Below are positions 62,398-64,000 of a DNA stretch of 64,000 nt, piece after piece (position 1 is the first letter of the stretch; the number at the start of each line of letters is the position of its first letter). Below the pieces are notes generated by a model that was not told where the DNA came from, did not search any database, and worked only from the letters and a program-made list of their open reading frames with translations. The stretch covers positions 62,001 through 126,000 of the forward strand of contig NZ_JAQAGZ010000002.1 of NCBI RefSeq assembly GCF_027533625.1, given 5' to 3'. The translations under genes and the position numbers were made by a program. The DNA is from Paenibacillus gyeongsangnamensis. GTDB taxonomy: Bacteria > Bacillota > Bacilli > Paenibacillales > NBRC-103111.

Positions 62398-63231
62398 ATG
62401 TTGAAAATTGCACTTATGGGCGATCTGCATTATCCTGCTGTTACAAAGGAAGATAATCCCTTGTTAATCGAGGCCAGAGATCAATTTTTTAAATATTACT
62501 TTCAAACTTTCCTGGAAACGGAAGCGGATTATCATATCTCAATAGGGGATATTACCCATCTTGGAATCAGGGAAGAATTTGAAGCTATTCACCATTATGT
62601 GAGAAACGGCAGCAGAAACTTCCGATTTGTGTTAGGCAATCATGATATTTTGGCTTATCCGAAATCAGAGCTCTTACAGTATACCAATCAACCGCGTTAT
62701 TCTGTGATCGAGACGGATGAGGCACTGCTCGTATTCTTGGATACAACTAAAGAATTGGAGCTGCACGGGTGGGGTTTGGATGCGGAGCAATGGGAATGGC
62801 TTCCGGAACAACTGCGGCGGTCCGAAGATAAAGCTTTGATGATATTCGCCCATCACCCGGTTCCGGGCACCACGTCGAGCTCACCGGGTACGGATGCCCC
62901 GTTTGAACCCTTCCAGGACATCCGCCCCCTTTTGTCATCGCATAAGGGAACCGGACTTTACTTTAACGGTCATACGCATACACACTCGATAGTAGAAAAG
63001 GACAGCTGGCACTATATCCAAACAGCAGCGGCTATATGCCATCCTTCCATAAGGATCATTGAATTGAATAATAATCAAGTACAAATTAAAAGCATTGAGC
63101 TTGATGATGAACCCTTTATGAGAAACCGTCAATACCTGCACGATCACTTAAAAGGTTTTCATCGTCCGAAGGGAACCATTTATGAAAGCAAGGATCTTTC
63201 TCATACGCTAACGATTAATAAGAGGAATTGA
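62398..63231 (+). CDS. Calcineurin-like metallophosphoesterase
   Basis: 277 residues. The five metal blocks are complete: GDLHYPA (residue ~8), SIGDITHLG (~48), LGNHD (~80), FAHHPVPG (~145) and NGHTHTHS (~185). It is cytoplasmic, the size of cyclic-nucleotide or glycerophosphodiester phosphodiesterases (GpdQ/Icc group). The GGGAGGAA ribosome binding site and the position after the PHP remnant indicate the regulator-PHP-phosphoesterase operon. Confidence 0.88.
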   Translation: MLKIALMGDLHYPAVTKEDNPLLIEARDQFFKYYFQTFLETEADYHISIGDITHLGIREEFEAIHHYVRNGSRNFRFVLGNHDILAYPKSELLQYTNQPRYSVIETDEALLVFLDTTKELELHGWGLDAEQWEWLPEQLRRSEDKALMIFAHHPVPGTTSSSPGTDAPFEPFQDIRPLLSSHKGTGLYFNGHTHTHSIVEKDSWHYIQTAAAICHPSIRIIELNNNQVQIKSIELDDEPFMRNRQYLHDHLKGFHRPKGTIYESKDLSHTLTINKRN

Positions 63232-63247
63232 AGCAGTGCATATGATA

Positions 63248-63286
63248 AGAAAAGGACAGGTGGAGTCATCAAGACCTCCCCTGTCC
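63248..63286 (-). terminator. Terminator between the phosphoesterase and NIPSNAP genes
   Basis: GGACAGG...CCTGTCC with inner GGAGTC/GACCTCC pairing. The T-rich tail (TTTTCTTA) lies on the minus strand, so it mainly ends the NIPSNAP transcript; as a hairpin it may also act on the plus strand. Confidence 0.7.
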
Positions 63287-63343
63287 GCGTCATCGATCAA
63301 ACCGGACTTTTCCTAAAGTTGTATTCCGCTTGCTATTTCCTCC

Positions 63344-63661
63344 CTATCCTTTAAAATAATCCGCTCGTTTCATAAAAACCTGTTCAACGCGTTCGACAAT
63401 TTTTCCGTCCAGCTCGGATTTTTGTTTCACTTCGTTCCACTCTTCGTCTTGCGAAAAAGTTTCCCACTGTCTTGTCCGCTCTTCCATGCTTTCGTATTTC
63501 ATCGTGTAATACAGCTTAGGATGTTCCTCCAAATCCTCCCAGAAATCACAGACCTGCATGCCAAGTCTGGCAAAAATACCAAGCGTATGATCGGAAAAAC
63601 GCTTTCGAATCGCATCTATTCTTCCTGGAAGAATCGTATAAATTCTCAACTCGTAAATCAT
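63344..63661 (-). CDS. NIPSNAP family protein (dimeric alpha-beta barrel)
   Basis: 105 residues. MIYELRIYTILPGRIDAI, LYYTMKYESMEERTRQW and the length define a single NIPSNAP/dimeric alpha-beta barrel domain. These proteins occur in catabolic clusters with unknown or isomerase/monooxygenase-like roles. The ribosome binding site is weak. Confidence 0.8.
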   Translation of the reverse strand: MIYELRIYTILPGRIDAIRKRFSDHTLGIFARLGMQVCDFWEDLEEHPKLYYTMKYESMEERTRQWETFSQDEEWNEVKQKSELDGKIVERVEQVFMKRADYFKG

Positions 63662-63813
63662 TCATCATTCACGTCCCATCATTGAAAATTTTCAATTCTG
63701 ATCAACTCCATTTTCAATTATAGATGGTTATTTCTTTTATGAGAAGGAGTGAATAAATTTATACTAAATTACTTGAAGTTAACCCTTGACCTTTCCCTAT
63801 GATCCCGCCATGG

Positions 63814-64000
63814 TCATGGCTTGCTTTTCCACTTACTTTTAAAGCGTGGAAGATCTCTAAGAGCTGAGTGGATAGCGATACTTTTCAGCGTGGATGCAGG
63901 GAGATGAAAACCGTCCGGAATGAGTCCCGCCCACAGACGATCATCAGCTAGCTGAGCCCAAATATAATTCGGATGACGCTTAATATACGGATGAGCCCCA
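63814..64000 (-). pseudogene. Amidohydrolase related to N-acetylglucosamine-6-phosphate deacetylase, truncated, partial at edge
   Basis: The visible minus-strand frame reads HPNYIWAQLADDRLWAGLIP, DGFHLPASTLKS, then a non-conserved tail and a stop at 63814. The first part is the NagA-type signature with the metal-binding His. In full enzymes about 100 more residues (an LVSDAV-type block) follow, so the gene is cut short. The 5' part is outside the window. Confidence 0.6.

Overview
The window looks like a chromosomal segment of a Paenibacillus-like endospore-forming Firmicute. The evidence is the GerA/GerB/GerC germination receptor genes, YesMN-type two-component genes beside Lpl-type sugar ABC genes, Gram-positive style ribosome binding sites with frequent GTG and TTG starts, YdbS/YdbT membrane proteins, and a fragment of the sporulation sigma factor SigK.

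Layout. (1) 1-4.9 kb, minus strand: an apparent operon ydbS-ydbT-nuclease-helicase that runs off the left edge. The nuclease (zinc ribbon plus REase fold) and the helicase (P-loop, four-Cys Fe-S type cluster, DEAD box) resemble two of the three genes of the pPIWI-RE anti-plasmid/phage island. A LexA/SOS-type box lies just upstream of ydbS. (2) 5-20.8 kb: about 15 kb sits between the two halves of a zeta-toxin-like P-loop kinase gene. It holds a frameshifted DUF3995 gene, two tRNA-Ala(GGC) fragments and a catabolic cluster: sugar isomerase, PhyH dioxygenase, YesM/YesN, two permeases, a binding lipoprotein and a heparinase II/III-like protein. A transposase-encoding insertion sequence splits the isomerase from the dioxygenase. 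(3) 20.9-27.8 kb: an unidentified structured leader RNA, three tandem tyrosine recombinases, a DarT/DarG toxin-antitoxin pair, a small zinc-finger protein and the SigK fragment. (4) 27.8-36 kb: an organosulfur module with a formylglycine-generating enzyme, a Cys-type sulfatase, an SsuABC-like transporter and a two-component system. (5) 36-41.3 kb: a CE7-like esterase and a gerA-gerC / gerB germination locus. (6) 41.6-56.6 kb: an MFS transporter, a GntR regulator, and a ten-gene minus-strand operon that looks built for D-amino-acid or N-acyl-D-amino-acid peptides, with a divergent YheO/DauR-like regulator. (7) 57.3-64 kb: a UgpABE-like ABC transporter, a GntR-LacI hybrid regulator, a deleted PHP phosphoesterase, a calcineurin-like phosphodiesterase, a NIPSNAP protein and a truncated NagA-like amidohydrolase.

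The left third (0-28 kb) is accessory DNA: defence genes, a toxin-antitoxin pair, recombinases and rearrangement scars. The right half is mostly ordinary catabolic and sporulation gene content arranged in operons. All calls come from reading the sequence and from family knowledge; no database search was run.
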